From: Streptomyces sp. DG2A-72
Lineage (GTDB): Bacteria > Actinomycetota > Actinomycetes > Streptomycetales > Streptomycetaceae
Reading direction: 5' to 3'
Length of the DNA stretch: 64,000 bases
Assembly: GCF_030499575.1 (NCBI RefSeq)
Contig: NZ_JASTLC010000001.1
Location: forward strand, 5,108,001-5,172,000
Under the pieces are notes generated by a model. That model ran no database searches and was not told the DNA's origin. It saw nothing but the letters and a program-made list of their open reading frames with translations. Below, in pieces: positions 63,334 to 64,000 of the stretch; position 1 is the stretch's first letter; every line of letters begins with the position of its first letter. The position numbers were made by a program, and so were the translations under genes.

Positions 63334-64000
63334 TTGATAACTGCCACCAAGGGCATTCGTGTCCGCAGAGCCGCAGCCGTCGCCGTCACGGCGGGCGCGA
63401 TGCTCGCCACCGGGGCCCTCACCGCGGCACCGGCGCAGGCCGCGACGACGCCCAGCATCACCGCCAAGGGCGGATTCCTGATGAACGGCGCCACCGGCGC
63501 GACGCTCTACTCCAAGTCCGCAGACACCAAGCGGCTCACCGGCTCGACGACGAAGATCATGACCGCGAAGGTGGTGCTCTCGCAGTCGAATCTGAACCTG
63601 AACAGCAAGGTCACGATCAAGAAGGCGTACAGCGACTACATCGTCTCCCAGGGCGCCTCGTCGGCCCGGCTGATCGTCGGTGACAAGGTCACGGTCCGTC
63701 AGCTGCTGTTCGGGATGATGCTGCCGTCCGGCTGCGACGCCGCGATGGCCCTCGCCGACAAGTTCGGTTCCGGCTCTACGGTCTCGGCCCGCACCAAGAA
63801 CTTCATCGGCAAGATGAACACCATGGCCAAGCGGCTGGGCATGACGAACACGCACTTCGACTCGTTCGACGGCATAAGCCGCGGCTCAAACCACTCGACG
63901 CCGAAGGACCTCACGAAGCTCGCCCGCAGCGCGATGAAGACCTCCATGTTCCGGGGCGTCGTGAAGACCAAGTCGTACACGGCGAAGACCATCACCAGGA
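63334..64000 (+). CDS. D-alanyl-D-alanine carboxypeptidase (PBP4-like), partial
   Basis: An open frame runs from the TTG at 63334 to the window end, about 222 codons. A signal peptide (RRAAAVAVTAGAMLATGALT, cleavage near AQAA) precedes the penicillin-binding domain: TGSTTKIMTAKVV carries the SxxK nucleophile, LLFGMMLPSGCDAAMALADK carries the second motif as Ser-Gly-Cys, and the third motif lies beyond the edge. The cysteine variant SGC is known from the Streptomyces K15 DD-transpeptidase. TATATC lies just upstream. Confidence 0.88.
   Translation, partial: MITATKGIRVRRAAAVAVTAGAMLATGALTAAPAQAATTPSITAKGGFLMNGATGATLYSKSADTKRLTGSTTKIMTAKVVLSQSNLNLNSKVTIKKAYSDYIVSQGASSARLIVGDKVTVRQLLFGMMLPSGCDAAMALADKFGSGSTVSARTKNFIGKMNTMAKRLGMTNTHFDSFDGISRGSNHSTPKDLTKLARSAMKTSMFRGVVKTKSYTAKTITR

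Overview
The window is high-GC actinobacterial DNA, almost certainly a Streptomyces chromosome close to the replication origin. The evidence is the gene order: crgA, class E sortases, then the fhaA-fhaB-phosphatase-ftsW/rodA-pbpA-pknB division and cell-wall operon, tRNA-Ala and tRNA-Leu, two branched-chain keto acid dehydrogenase (bkd) clusters, and a Bpa-type proteasome activator. Three parS-like ParB sites and an unusual number of DnaA-box-like sequences also point to the origin-proximal region. No prophage, insertion sequence, CRISPR array or large biosynthetic cluster is visible.

Layout. 1-9.4 kb: the 5' end of a Ser/Thr kinase gene, an XRE-type regulator, tRNA-Ala(UGC), a DUF5324 membrane protein, a cyclophilin, a zinc-box rhomboid protease, crgA, a DUF881 protein, and a run of three class-E-type sortases that also holds a tiny membrane protein and a pabA/trpG glutaminase. 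9.4-11.1 kb: a small accessory patch with a doubly frameshifted, truncated Mrr-like nuclease pseudogene and a small secreted SapA-like protein. 11.3-19.4 kb: the minus-strand growth and division operon fhaA-fhaB-pppA-ftsW/rodA-pbpA-pknB. 19.9-24.5 kb: tRNA-Leu(CAG), a divergent FMN-dependent NADH:quinone oxidoreductase (azoR)/HxlR pair, a DUF2252 protein, a J-domain protein and a rhodanese.

24.6-36.7 kb: phenylacetate catabolism. It comprises paaABCDE plus an acyl-CoA dehydrogenase on the minus strand, a DUF5819/HTTM/TrmH trio, paaN, and paaH followed by a TetR repressor (paaR). A 14-bp palindrome occurs before paaA and between paaN and paaH, and a one-mismatch copy lies before the first bkd operon. 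36.7-41.2 kb: bkdR (Lrp family) divergent from bkdA1B1C1. 41.2-44.7 kb: MobA-like and MoeA molybdopterin genes, then a TrkA-N potassium channel whose start codon region is itself a parS site. 44.8-49.1 kb: a DrrAB-like ABC exporter, a quinone oxidoreductase, a surface-protein-like gene and bpa.

49.1-54.4 kb: a gene fragment, two divergent membrane Ser/Thr kinases, an aminoglycoside-phosphotransferase-like protein and a decayed response regulator. 54.7-58.3 kb: the second bkd cluster, bkdA2B2C2. 58.4-64 kb: a nitrilase-family hydrolase, a mycothiol-dependent-isomerase-like protein, a lipoprotein with an internal duplication, an MFS transporter with a GntR/FCD regulator, and the 5' part of a DD-carboxypeptidase gene.

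Functional themes are cell envelope growth control by Ser/Thr phosphorylation, aromatic and branched-chain acyl-CoA supply (the bkd complexes make primers for branched fatty acids), and origin-region chromosome organisation. I found no clear new multi-gene system. The most interesting signals are regulatory (the shared PaaR-like palindromes, DnaA-box clusters and parS embedded in genes) and evolutionary (three decayed genes and a dispersed repeat family).
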